Of a DNA stretch of 64,000 nucleotides, positions 55,112 to 62,930 are shown in pieces. The first letter of the stretch is position 1; each line of letters starts with the position of its first letter. A model generated the notes under the pieces. The model saw only the letters and a program-made list of their open reading frames with translations. It did not search any database and was not told the DNA's origin. Position numbers and translations under genes: made by a program. The DNA lies in assembly GCA_944322005.1 (NCBI GenBank), contig CALUNL010000003.1, positions 186,001 through 250,000 of the forward strand, read 5' to 3'. This DNA is from an uncultured Alistipes sp. Lineage in GTDB: Bacteria; Bacteroidota; Bacteroidia; Bacteroidales; Rikenellaceae.

Positions 55112-55875
55112 ACGGACTGAAATTCATAGCCATAATACCTGCGCGATACGCAAGTACGAGGTTTCCGGGCAAGCCGCTGGCCATGCTCGGCGGCAAAAGC
55201 GTCATAGAACGCGTCTACGGACAGGTGGCAGGTACGGTCGACGAGGTAGTGGTGGCCACCGACGACCAGAGGATATACGATGCCGTCAGGGCGTTCGGCG
55301 GAGAGGTGGAGATGACTTCCGCCGAGCACCGCAGCGGCACAGATCGATGCTGGGAGGCATATTGCAGGCACGGACACCCGCACGACATCGTCATCAACGT
55401 ACAGGGCGACGAGCCATTCATACAGCCGTCGCAGCTGGAGGAGATAAAGAGGTGTTTCGACAGGCCTGGAACCGACATAGCCACGCTCGTAAAGCCGTTC
55501 GCACCGTCGGACGGTCTCGAAGCGCTCGAAAATCCGAACTCTCCGAAGGTGGTTCTGGATGCCGGAATGCATGCGATGTACTTCTCGCGGTCGGTTATAC
55601 CCTACCTGCGCAACGTCGAGCGCACCAAATGGCTCGAGACACACACCTTCTACAAACACATAGGGATATATGCCTTCCGCACGGAGATACTCGAGCGCGT
55701 GGTGGCACTGCCGCAGTCGGAGCTTGAAAAGAGCGAATCGCTCGAACAGCTGCGGTGGCTGGAGAACGGATATAGAATAGGAGTCGGAATATCCGACACC
55801 GAAACGATAGGCATAGACACCCCCGAGGATCTCGAAAGGGCCGAAAGGTTCCTTGCGAAGCTCGGAAGAAGGTAG
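55108..55875 (+). CDS. kdsB: 3-deoxy-manno-octulosonate cytidylyltransferase
   Basis: 255 residues from the ATG at 55108, sharing ATGA with the lon stop. The frame continues upstream within lon. Family signature: ARYASTRFPGKPLA near the start, DEVVVATDD, EHRSGTDRCWEA and INVQGDEPF. It activates Kdo with CTP for transfer to lipid A precursors. It forms the Kdo set with the next two genes; kdsA follows after 85 nt. Confidence 0.95.
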   Translation: MNGLKFIAIIPARYASTRFPGKPLAMLGGKSVIERVYGQVAGTVDEVVVATDDQRIYDAVRAFGGEVEMTSAEHRSGTDRCWEAYCRHGHPHDIVINVQGDEPFIQPSQLEEIKRCFDRPGTDIATLVKPFAPSDGLEALENPNSPKVVLDAGMHAMYFSRSVIPYLRNVERTKWLETHTFYKHIGIYAFRTEILERVVALPQSELEKSESLEQLRWLENGYRIGVGISDTETIGIDTPEDLERAERFLAKLGRR

Positions 55876-55960
55876 AAAGGCGCCATCCGCACGCGGGAGC
55901 ATACCGGCGTGGCGGACCGTCCGACACAGCAAAGCGACCAACTACAAAAACTACCGTATA

Positions 55961-56713
55961 ATGAAACCCGTATTCATAGCCGGGCCCTGCGTCATCGAGT
56001 CGCAGGAGATACTCGACGCAACGGCCGAGCGCCTGGTGGAGATAAACCGGACGCTGGGCGTCGACATCATATTCAAATCGTCATTCGACAAGGCCAACCG
56101 CACCTCGATAAGTTCGTATCGCGGTGTCGGGCTTGACAAGGGATTGCAGATGCTCTCCGACGTAAAGTCCAAATGGGGCCTTCGCATCCTCACCGACATA
56201 CACGAATCGTATCAGGCCGCCCCAGTCGGGGAGGTCGCCGACGTAATCCAGATACCGGCATTCCTGTGCCGCCAGACCGACCTGCTTGTGGCTGCAGCCC
56301 GAACAGGCCGTACGGTCAATATCAAGAAGGCGCAGTTCCTCTCGGGCGAGGACATGAAATACCCGTATCAGAAGGCCGTCGAGTCGGGCGCCGCGGAGGT
56401 ATGGCTCACCGAACGCGGCAACTCGTTCGGATACAACAACCTCGTGGTGGATTTCCGCAACATACCCGCAATGGCAGCCATTGCACCGCGCGTGATCATG
56501 GACTGCACGCACTCCGTGCAGCGACCGGGCGCCGCAGGAGGCAAAACCGGCGGAAACCGCGAGTTCGTACCGGCAATGGCGCTTGCCGCAAAGGCGTTCG
56601 GAGCTACGGGATACTTCTTCGAGGTTCATCCTGATCCGGAAAAGGCCTTGAGCGACGGGCCTAACATGCTATATCTGAAAGACCTCGAGAACGTAATAAA
56701 AAGCCTCATATGA
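55961..56713 (+). CDS. kdsA: 3-deoxy-8-phosphooctulonate synthase, metal-dependent class
   Basis: 250 residues from the ATG at 55961; earlier in-frame codons overlap kdsB. Start IAGPCVIES holds Cys10 at the place of Aquifex Cys11, the metal ligand of the metal-dependent class. E. coli has Asn there. The other ligands are present as His in CTHSVQ, Glu in FFEVHPDP and Asp in SDGPN. It condenses arabinose-5-phosphate with PEP. Its stop and the kdsD start overlap in ATGA, so product of KdsD feeds directly into KdsA. Confidence 0.95.
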   Translation: MKPVFIAGPCVIESQEILDATAERLVEINRTLGVDIIFKSSFDKANRTSISSYRGVGLDKGLQMLSDVKSKWGLRILTDIHESYQAAPVGEVADVIQIPAFLCRQTDLLVAAARTGRTVNIKKAQFLSGEDMKYPYQKAVESGAAEVWLTERGNSFGYNNLVVDFRNIPAMAAIAPRVIMDCTHSVQRPGAAGGKTGGNREFVPAMALAAKAFGATGYFFEVHPDPEKALSDGPNMLYLKDLENVIKSLI

Positions 56714-57678
56714 CAAATATCGACAACAGAGAACAGATACTGGATGTAGCCCGCGAGGCCATCCAGACGGAATCCGATGCCCTGCTCAAGCTCAAGTCCG
56801 GCCTGGGAGACGAATTCGTGAAGGCCGTCAACACGATACTCGCAAGCCACGGTAAGGTCATCATGACCGGAATGGGCAAGTCGGGACTCATTGCACGCAA
56901 GATCGCCGCCACGCTGGCGAGCACCGGAACTCCGAGCTTCTACCTCCATCCGGGAGAGGCATTCCACGGCGACCTGGGTATGATATCAAAGGAGGACATC
57001 ATAATCGCCCTATCCTACTCCGGCGAGACGGACGAAGTCCTGAAAATTGTTCCGTTCATCCATGACAACGGAAACATACTCATATCCATGACGGGAAAGC
57101 CCGAATCGGCTCTTGCCAAAAACTCCGACATACATCTCGACGTAGCGGTGGACCACGAGGCCTGCATCCTGCACCTAGCCCCTACAACATCGACGACCGT
57201 ACAACTGGCCATGGGAGACGCCCTGTCATGCGCGCTGATGAAGATGCGCAACTTCACGGCCATGGACTTCGCACGCCTGCACCCGGGCGGCAGTCTCGGA
57301 CGGCGCCTGCTCATGACCGTGGGCAACGTCATGCGACGTCACGACCTTCCGGTGGTAGACGAAAACTGCCCGGCAACGGAGATGATCCATGCCATATCGC
57401 AGGGCGGACTCGGGCTCATCGTGATATGCCGCGGAGAGGAGATTCTCGGAATCATCACAGACGGAGACATACGCCGCGCCATGGAACGCAGACAGGCCGA
57501 ATTCTTCAACATCAAGCCTATGGACATAGCTACTCCGTCTCCGAAGATGATACACCCCGACGAGAAGCTTATCGAAGCGGAAAAGATGATGACCCGACAT
57601 AAGGTCAATTCATTGCTTGTCGTGGACGACAACCGCCATCTGGTCGGCGTAATACAGATATATGACATAAAACTCTGA
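56710..57678 (+). CDS. kdsD: Arabinose-5-phosphate isomerase (KpsF/GutQ type)
   Basis: 322 residues. SIS sugar-isomerase domain (about 30-195: VIMTGMGKSGLIARKIAATLASTG, LHPGEAFHGDLGM, SYSGETDEV) followed by two CBS domains (about 205-322). It converts ribulose-5-phosphate to arabinose-5-phosphate, the first step of Kdo synthesis. The CBS pair probably senses a nucleotide. ATGA overlap with kdsA. Confidence 0.95.
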   Translation: MTNIDNREQILDVAREAIQTESDALLKLKSGLGDEFVKAVNTILASHGKVIMTGMGKSGLIARKIAATLASTGTPSFYLHPGEAFHGDLGMISKEDIIIALSYSGETDEVLKIVPFIHDNGNILISMTGKPESALAKNSDIHLDVAVDHEACILHLAPTTSTTVQLAMGDALSCALMKMRNFTAMDFARLHPGGSLGRRLLMTVGNVMRRHDLPVVDENCPATEMIHAISQGGLGLIVICRGEEILGIITDGDIRRAMERRQAEFFNIKPMDIATPSPKMIHPDEKLIEAEKMMTRHKVNSLLVVDDNRHLVGVIQIYDIKL

Positions 57679-57704
57679 AACAAAACAACCTAAAACACAT
57701 ATAG

Positions 57705-59150
57705 ATGTCTATACTCAACTTCTTCGCTCCGCCGGCACGCAAACCTCTGCTGCCGGAAGAGAAAATAGACCATACCTACAAGGCGATGCGCCTCAAGGTA
57801 TTCCTCGGCATATATTTCGGATACGCCGCATACTACCTCGTCCGCAAGAATCTCTCGTTCGCCGTGCCGGACATGATAAACGAGAATCTCATTGACAAGG
57901 CGGGAGCCGGCGTGGCGATGTCGGGAATCCCGATCGCATATGCACTGAGCAAATTCCTCATGGGAAGCGTCTCCGACCACTCCGACGCCCGCAAGTTCAT
58001 GTCGGTTGGACTGGTGCTCGCCTCTCTCATAATGCTTATCGCCGGAGTGTTCCCGTATGCACCGAGCCTGACAGGCGACTATTCCACGACAATCGGAGTA
58101 CTCTTCGTGTTCATGCTGATTGCCGGATGGCTCTCCGGAATGGGCTGGCCGCCTTGCGGACGAATACTCGCACACTGGTTCTCGCAGAACGAGCGAAGCT
58201 TCAAGATGTCGGTATGGAACACCGCGCACAACGTCGGAAACGGCACGCTGGCCCTGCTCGCCGCAGGCGGAGTGGTGATATTCGGTGCCATCGGGATCGA
58301 AGAGTCGTGGCGCGCAGCACTCGTATTCCCTGCAATAGTGGCGCTGCTTTTCGCTGGCTTCTGCTGGCTAATGCTGCGCGATACGCCTGAATCATGCGGT
58401 TTGCCGTCTATCGAGGATTACCGCAAGGACTACACCGGAGCGAAGGCCTCGAAGGGCGAAGAGGAGAAAATTCCTTTCAAGCGTCTGTTCGTCAACTATA
58501 TATTCAAGAACAAGCTGCTGTGGCTCATAGCCTTCGCCAACGTATTCGTATACTTTGTCCGTTACGGCATCAGCGACTGGTCGCCAACATACCTGCAAGA
58601 GGTATACGGACTCTCGAAGGACGACAGTTCGCTCGCTTTCGCCCTGTTCGAATATGCCGGTATTCCCGGAACCATAATCTGCGGATGGATTTCGTCGAGG
58701 TTCTTCCAGGGACGCTGCGCACCGGTGAATGTCATATTCATGCTGCTGGTTTCGGCAGGAATACTGATGTACTGGGAGGCCGGTGCCGTGGCATCGCTGC
58801 TCTCCGTTCCGGTAGAGTACGTCATATACACCTCCCTGTCGATCATAGGAGGTGCGGTATACGGTCCTATCGCCATGATCGGCGTACAGGCACTCTCGCT
58901 CGTTCCGAAGAATGCCGCAGGCACGGCCGCAGGATTCATGGGCCTGTTCGGATACATGCTCGGCGATGCTCTGCTCTCGAAGATCGTCATGGGTTACGTG
59001 GCAAGCAGTTCGCTCGGATGGAACTTCACCTTCGAGATGTTCCTCGTCACGTCGCTGCTGGCCGCAGGCATCTGCACGGTAGCATGGGGCAAGGAGAAAC
59101 GCATAATGGAGGAGCGTTTGAGGCTCGCCCATGAAGAGCACAAGATATAA
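57705..59150 (+). CDS. Organophosphate:phosphate antiporter (UhpT/GlpT-like MFS)
   Basis: 481 residues with twelve membrane helices. Family signs: YYLVRKNLSFAVPDM in helix 1 (the Arg binds phosphate in GlpT), FLMGSVSDHSDARKFM at the loop 2-3, GWPPCGRILAHWF, and RYGISDWSPTYLQEVYG in the second half. Members exchange sugar phosphate or glycerol-3-phosphate for inorganic phosphate; the substrate here cannot be fixed. 26 nt after kdsD, 15 nt before ubiD. Confidence 0.9.
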   Translation: MSILNFFAPPARKPLLPEEKIDHTYKAMRLKVFLGIYFGYAAYYLVRKNLSFAVPDMINENLIDKAGAGVAMSGIPIAYALSKFLMGSVSDHSDARKFMSVGLVLASLIMLIAGVFPYAPSLTGDYSTTIGVLFVFMLIAGWLSGMGWPPCGRILAHWFSQNERSFKMSVWNTAHNVGNGTLALLAAGGVVIFGAIGIEESWRAALVFPAIVALLFAGFCWLMLRDTPESCGLPSIEDYRKDYTGAKASKGEEEKIPFKRLFVNYIFKNKLLWLIAFANVFVYFVRYGISDWSPTYLQEVYGLSKDDSSLAFALFEYAGIPGTIICGWISSRFFQGRCAPVNVIFMLLVSAGILMYWEAGAVASLLSVPVEYVIYTSLSIIGGAVYGPIAMIGVQALSLVPKNAAGTAAGFMGLFGYMLGDALLSKIVMGYVASSSLGWNFTFEMFLVTSLLAAGICTVAWGKEKRIMEERLRLAHEEHKI

Positions 59151-59165
59151 CAGGAGACAGTCGGG

Positions 59166-61001
59166 ATGTACGCATCGCTCGGGAAATATATCGAACGTCT
59201 CGAAGAGGCAGGCGAACTCGTAAGGGTAAGCGCAAAGGTATCCTCGCGCCTCGAGATCGTCGAGATAACCGAACGTATGGCCAAGTGTGACGGTGGCGGC
59301 AAGGCCCTGCTCTTCGAGAATACGGATACGGGGTTCCCGGTGGCCACGAACCTGATGGGGTCGGAAGGCCGCATGGCTATGGCCCTCGGCGCAGAGAGCC
59401 TCGACGAAATATCGGAGCGCATCGGTGCACTCGTCGGTTCACTCACTTCGCCCAAGGAGTCGTTTACCGACAAACTGCGGATGCTGCCGCTTCTGGGCGA
59501 GATGTCGAGATGGCTTCCGCATACCTCCCACTCCAAAGGAGAGTGCCAGCAGGTAGTACACACCGGAAGCAACGCTTCGCTCGACATGATTCCGATTCTC
59601 GAATGCCGCGCCAACGACGGCGGGCGTTTCGTCACGCTTCCGATGGTGCATACGGTCGACCCGGACACGGGCATACGCAATGTGGGCATGTACCGCATGC
59701 AGGTATTCGACAGCCGAACGACAGGAATGCACTGGCACCGCCACAAGACCGGAGCAAGGCACTACGATGCATACAAGGCCGCCGGCAAAAGGGTTATGCC
59801 GGTCTCGGTAGCCATAGGCGGCGACCCAGTATATGCATATTGCGCCACGGCACCGATGCCCGACAACATGGACGAGTACCTGCTCGCCGGATTCCTGCGG
59901 CGGCGCAGCGTAACGCTCGTGAAGTGCCTGACGAACGACATATACGTCCCGTCCGACTGCGACTTCGTGATCGAGGGATACGTCGATACGACGGAAGAGT
60001 TCGCGGTGGAGGGCGATTTCGGCGACCACACGGGCTTCTACTCGCTCAAGGACGCATATCCGAAATTCCATGTCACGGCCATAACACACCGCCGTGACGC
60101 CATATACCCGGCCACCGTGGTCGGTATTCCTCCGCAGGAGGATGCATTCATATCGAAAGCGACCGAGCGAATATTCCTCGCACCGATAAGGCTTGTCATG
60201 CAGCCCGAGATAGTCGGCCTGAGCATGCCGGCCGCAGGGTGTTCCCACAATCTCGCCATAATTTCCATACAGAAGAGATACACGGGACAGGCCTCGAAGG
60301 TGATGCAGGCCATGTGGGGAGCCGGGCAGATGATGTTCAACAAGTACGCGCTCGTCGTCCCTGCGGAATGCGACGTACGTTCGGCCGACAAGCTGTCGGC
60401 GCTGCTCCGCGGCTGCGACATCCGCAAATCGGCAATACGCAGCGAGGGCATCTACGACATCCTCGACCATGCGACCGCCACATGCGGATACGGCGGCAAG
60501 CTCGCTCTCGACCTCACCGATACGGAGGGGGCCGCACCGCTGCCGGAGATTCATGTTCCGGCCGAACTGCCGGAGGGCATATCGGCATGCAGGACGGACC
60601 TCTGCCCGGAGTGGAGCCTGATACTGTTCTTCGCAACGCCGGATGCAGAGACCGACATCGCCGCACTGCTCGACACGAACGGCATCCGGTGCAATTTCGC
60701 TGTCATACTCGACACATCGGCCGCAGAGCTGCCGGCGGAGGACCTGCTGTGGCTTGCGACGGCCAACACCGACCCGCGGCGCGACGTGTCGATACACGGG
60801 CGCACGCTGATTGCCGATGCCCGTCCGAAGAGACCCGGCATGAAGGGCAACCCCGCTCGTTGGCCCAACGTGGTCGTATCGTCGGCGGATACAGTCGCCC
60901 TCGTCGACCGCCGCTGGGAGGAATACGGCATCGGAGAGTTCATCGAATCGCCGTCGAGACGTTACGCAAGACTGTCATTGTCGGAGGGTGCGGAGTGGTA
61001 G
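59166..61001 (+). CDS. ubiD: UbiD-family decarboxylase (probably for menaquinone)
   Basis: 611 residues. UbiD fold with the prFMN/active-site segment EEFAVEGDFGDHTGFYS, the start SLGKYIERLEEAGELVRV and the GGGKALLFEN loop. It needs prenylated FMN made by UbiX, which is not in the window. In Bacteroidetes such enzymes are assigned to a decarboxylation in menaquinone synthesis; other aromatic-acid substrates are possible. 15 nt after the transporter and 3 nt before the HHH gene. Confidence 0.9.
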   Translation: MYASLGKYIERLEEAGELVRVSAKVSSRLEIVEITERMAKCDGGGKALLFENTDTGFPVATNLMGSEGRMAMALGAESLDEISERIGALVGSLTSPKESFTDKLRMLPLLGEMSRWLPHTSHSKGECQQVVHTGSNASLDMIPILECRANDGGRFVTLPMVHTVDPDTGIRNVGMYRMQVFDSRTTGMHWHRHKTGARHYDAYKAAGKRVMPVSVAIGGDPVYAYCATAPMPDNMDEYLLAGFLRRRSVTLVKCLTNDIYVPSDCDFVIEGYVDTTEEFAVEGDFGDHTGFYSLKDAYPKFHVTAITHRRDAIYPATVVGIPPQEDAFISKATERIFLAPIRLVMQPEIVGLSMPAAGCSHNLAIISIQKRYTGQASKVMQAMWGAGQMMFNKYALVVPAECDVRSADKLSALLRGCDIRKSAIRSEGIYDILDHATATCGYGGKLALDLTDTEGAAPLPEIHVPAELPEGISACRTDLCPEWSLILFFATPDAETDIAALLDTNGIRCNFAVILDTSAAELPAEDLLWLATANTDPRRDVSIHGRTLIADARPKRPGMKGNPARWPNVVVSSADTVALVDRRWEEYGIGEFIESPSRRYARLSLSEGAEW

Positions 61002-61004
61002 GCC

Positions 61005-62063
61005 ATGCTATCCCGTGAAAACATAAGAGGACTGCTTGCCGTCGTGATAATAATCATGCTGACAGTACTCATAGCGCTCGTGGCACGCCCCCGCATAAAC
61101 AGGTACGCCGCCGGGAAGAGACAGAAACGCGAAAAGGCTGAGCCCGTACGCAGGGACTCGCTTTTCGTGTTCGATCCCAACACCGTGACATACGAGGAGT
61201 TGCGCGCCATGGGCTTCGACAAGAATACCGCCGTCGGAATAGTAAAGTACAGGGCCATGGGCAAGGTCTTCGCCATAAGGGAGGACTTCGCACTGTGTTA
61301 TGGAGTGAACGACTCCATATACGACAGGCTCAAACCCTACATCCGCATCGGCGAAGAGTATGCGGCAAAGCCCAGACCAAAGACCCGTGACACCGTATCC
61401 GCAGGAGACGAGAAGCGCCGTTTTGCCCCGAGACCGTTCGAGAAGTTCAGGATAGATACCGTCGGACGGCAATACCTGAGGCTGATAGGCTTCTCGACCC
61501 GCCAGGCACGGGCTCTGCTGAAATACCGCGACATGGGCGGCATACGGGACATGGACGAACTGCGCGACTGCTATACCGTAAGCGGTGAGATGGCCGATTC
61601 GCTGGAACGCTACGTCATATTCCCTGAACCCGACCCTCACGAAGGGCTGGTGGAGATAAACTCCGCCGACTCGGCCACACTGCGCTCGGTGCGCGGCATA
61701 GGCCCTAAAACAGTGGTGGCGATGCTCGAATACCGCAAACTTCTGGGCGGATTCCACTCCACGAAGCAGATCGCCGAGCTGAAATGCGTCACAAAGGAGA
61801 ATTTCGACCTGATTGTCAAACAAATTTACTGCGACAGTTGCAATATTTCAAAAATTGATATTAACTTTGCGCCTGCTTCGGAGTTGGAACTACATCCGTA
61901 CATGACCCGCGGAGCGATACGCAAGATTGTCGAACACAGGAAAACGAAAGGAGGCTGGAACTCGGTCGAAGAGATGATTGAAGATGACATATTCGGGCGC
62001 GAACAGGCTGCGGCCATCGCACCGTATCTTCTTTTCGTACCGTACCCCTCGGATTTCGATTGA
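61005..62063 (+). CDS. Membrane-anchored helix-hairpin-helix (ComEA-like) protein
   Basis: 352 residues. One N-terminal membrane helix (about 8-28), a basic linker, then several HHH units: VEINSADSATLRSVRGIGPKTVVAMLEYRK is the clear one, with more diverged copies around 55-105 (TYEELRAMGFDKNTAVGIVKY) and 265-345 (INFAPASELELHPYMTRGAIRKIVEHRK). HHH motifs bind DNA backbone non-specifically; ComEA-type proteins receive DNA at the membrane, but this is also a widespread Bacteroidetes protein of unknown role. It starts 3 nt after ubiD. Confidence 0.85.
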   Translation: MLSRENIRGLLAVVIIIMLTVLIALVARPRINRYAAGKRQKREKAEPVRRDSLFVFDPNTVTYEELRAMGFDKNTAVGIVKYRAMGKVFAIREDFALCYGVNDSIYDRLKPYIRIGEEYAAKPRPKTRDTVSAGDEKRRFAPRPFEKFRIDTVGRQYLRLIGFSTRQARALLKYRDMGGIRDMDELRDCYTVSGEMADSLERYVIFPEPDPHEGLVEINSADSATLRSVRGIGPKTVVAMLEYRKLLGGFHSTKQIAELKCVTKENFDLIVKQIYCDSCNISKIDINFAPASELELHPYMTRGAIRKIVEHRKTKGGWNSVEEMIEDDIFGREQAAAIAPYLLFVPYPSDFD

Positions 62064-62077
62064 AGACAACAGAAGGA

Positions 62078-62149
62078 AGGCATCGCAATGGAATCCGGAT
62101 GCCTGAGGCGGTCGGGAGAACCGCCGCAAACGGAGGGTTCCGAAACGGA
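62078..62149 (+). promoter_or_regulatory. Set of hairpins in the rpsU leader
   Basis: Three consecutive short stems: 62078-62084 with 62098-62104 (7 bp), 62107-62112 with 62120-62125 (6 bp), 62139-62142 with 62146-62149 (4 bp). A GGAGGG lies at 62132-62137. The segment sits between the HHH stop and rpsU. It may end transcription of the upstream gene or regulate rpsU; no T run is present, so an RNA-level role is as likely. Confidence 0.4.
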
Positions 62150-62181
62150 TTACAAGAAAACAATAAAAAAAGAGAATAGTT

Positions 62182-62376
62182 ATGATCATCATGCCAGTAA
62201 AGGAGGGCGAGAACATCGAAAGGGCCCTCAAGAAGTTCAAGCGCAAGTACGAGCGCACCGGAGTGCTCAAGGAGCTTCGCGCACGTCAGTACTTCACCAA
62301 GCCGTCCGTAGCAAAGCGCGAGAAAATGGCTCACGCAATCTACGTCGAGAAGATGAGACGCGACGAAGAGGAATAG
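62182..62376 (+). CDS. rpsU: 30S ribosomal protein S21
   Basis: 64 residues. Matches the bS21 pattern (VKEGENIERALKKFKRK...ELRARQYFTKPSVAKRE). I keep the first ATG because the family in Bacteroidetes begins with a few hydrophobic residues before PVKEG; the ATG at 62191 is the alternative. bS21 in Bacteroidetes ribosomes helps hide the anti-Shine-Dalgarno sequence. There is no strong Shine-Dalgarno within 15 nt upstream (only AGAG), while AAGGAGG occurs inside codons 7-9. Confidence 0.95.
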   Translation: MIIMPVKEGENIERALKKFKRKYERTGVLKELRARQYFTKPSVAKREKMAHAIYVEKMRRDEEE

Positions 62377-62451
62377 CATCGCACACAACGAGACGGTTCG
62401 AAAGACCGTCCCGTTTTTCATATTTTCAAACAACCCAAAAAAGACTGAACA

Positions 62452-62844
62452 ATGGCAGTACAGAACAACAACGCATCGGTAATATGGGGACTGGTGGTAT
62501 TGTCGCTGATAGCGATAGCCGTTATCATAGCCCTCATGTTCGGACTCCCGACATACAACGTATGGCAGCAGGAGATGAGCGGCCGCGCCGAGCTGGCCAA
62601 GGCCGAGCAGAACCGACAGATAAAGATAGAGGAGGCCAAGGCCAACCTCGAGGCCGAGAAACTCAACGCACAGGCCGAGATCGAGCGTGCACGCGGCGCA
62701 GCCGAGGCAATACGCATCGAGAACGGCTCGCTGACGCCGACCTACATCCAGTACCTGTGGGTGCGCCAGCAGAACAACATCCCGGAGAAGGTCATCTACA
62801 TCCCGACGGAGGCCAATCTCCCTATTCTGGAGGCGAAAAAGTAG
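62452..62844 (+). CDS. Headless SPFH/prohibitin-tail membrane protein
   Basis: 130 residues. Membrane helix at about 10-32, then a charged helix (about 38-85: EMSGRAELAKAEQNRQIKIE and AEIERARGAAEAIRIENG) and a C-terminal end IPEKVIYIPTEANLPIL. The helix and the end resemble the tails of prohibitin/SPFH proteins (ITYLPAGQS-type ending), but the SPFH domain itself is missing. It may be a scaffold or a partner of FtsH/HflKC-like complexes (inference). It stands between rpsU and the shared terminator. Confidence 0.65.
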   Translation: MAVQNNNASVIWGLVVLSLIAIAVIIALMFGLPTYNVWQQEMSGRAELAKAEQNRQIKIEEAKANLEAEKLNAQAEIERARGAAEAIRIENGSLTPTYIQYLWVRQQNNIPEKVIYIPTEANLPILEAKK

Positions 62845-62861
62845 CATCCCCACAGCAGCAA

Positions 62862-62900
62862 AAAATCGCCGGACCTTTAAAAGGCCCGGCGATTTTCTTT
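62862..62900. terminator. Bidirectional terminator between the SPFH-tail gene and metK
   Basis: An 11-bp stem (62862-62872 with 62886-62896) extended by CC/GG past one mismatch. T-rich on both sides (TTTTCTTTT on plus; TTTTTT on minus), fitting a two-way terminator for convergent genes. Confidence 0.82.
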
Positions 62901-62930
62901 TGCGCTCCCTTTAAGGGGTACGGACATCGG

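Noticed and set aside
59439-60797. 452-codon minus-strand frame over ubiD
   Set aside because: Antisense of UbiD with Arg/Val-rich composition.
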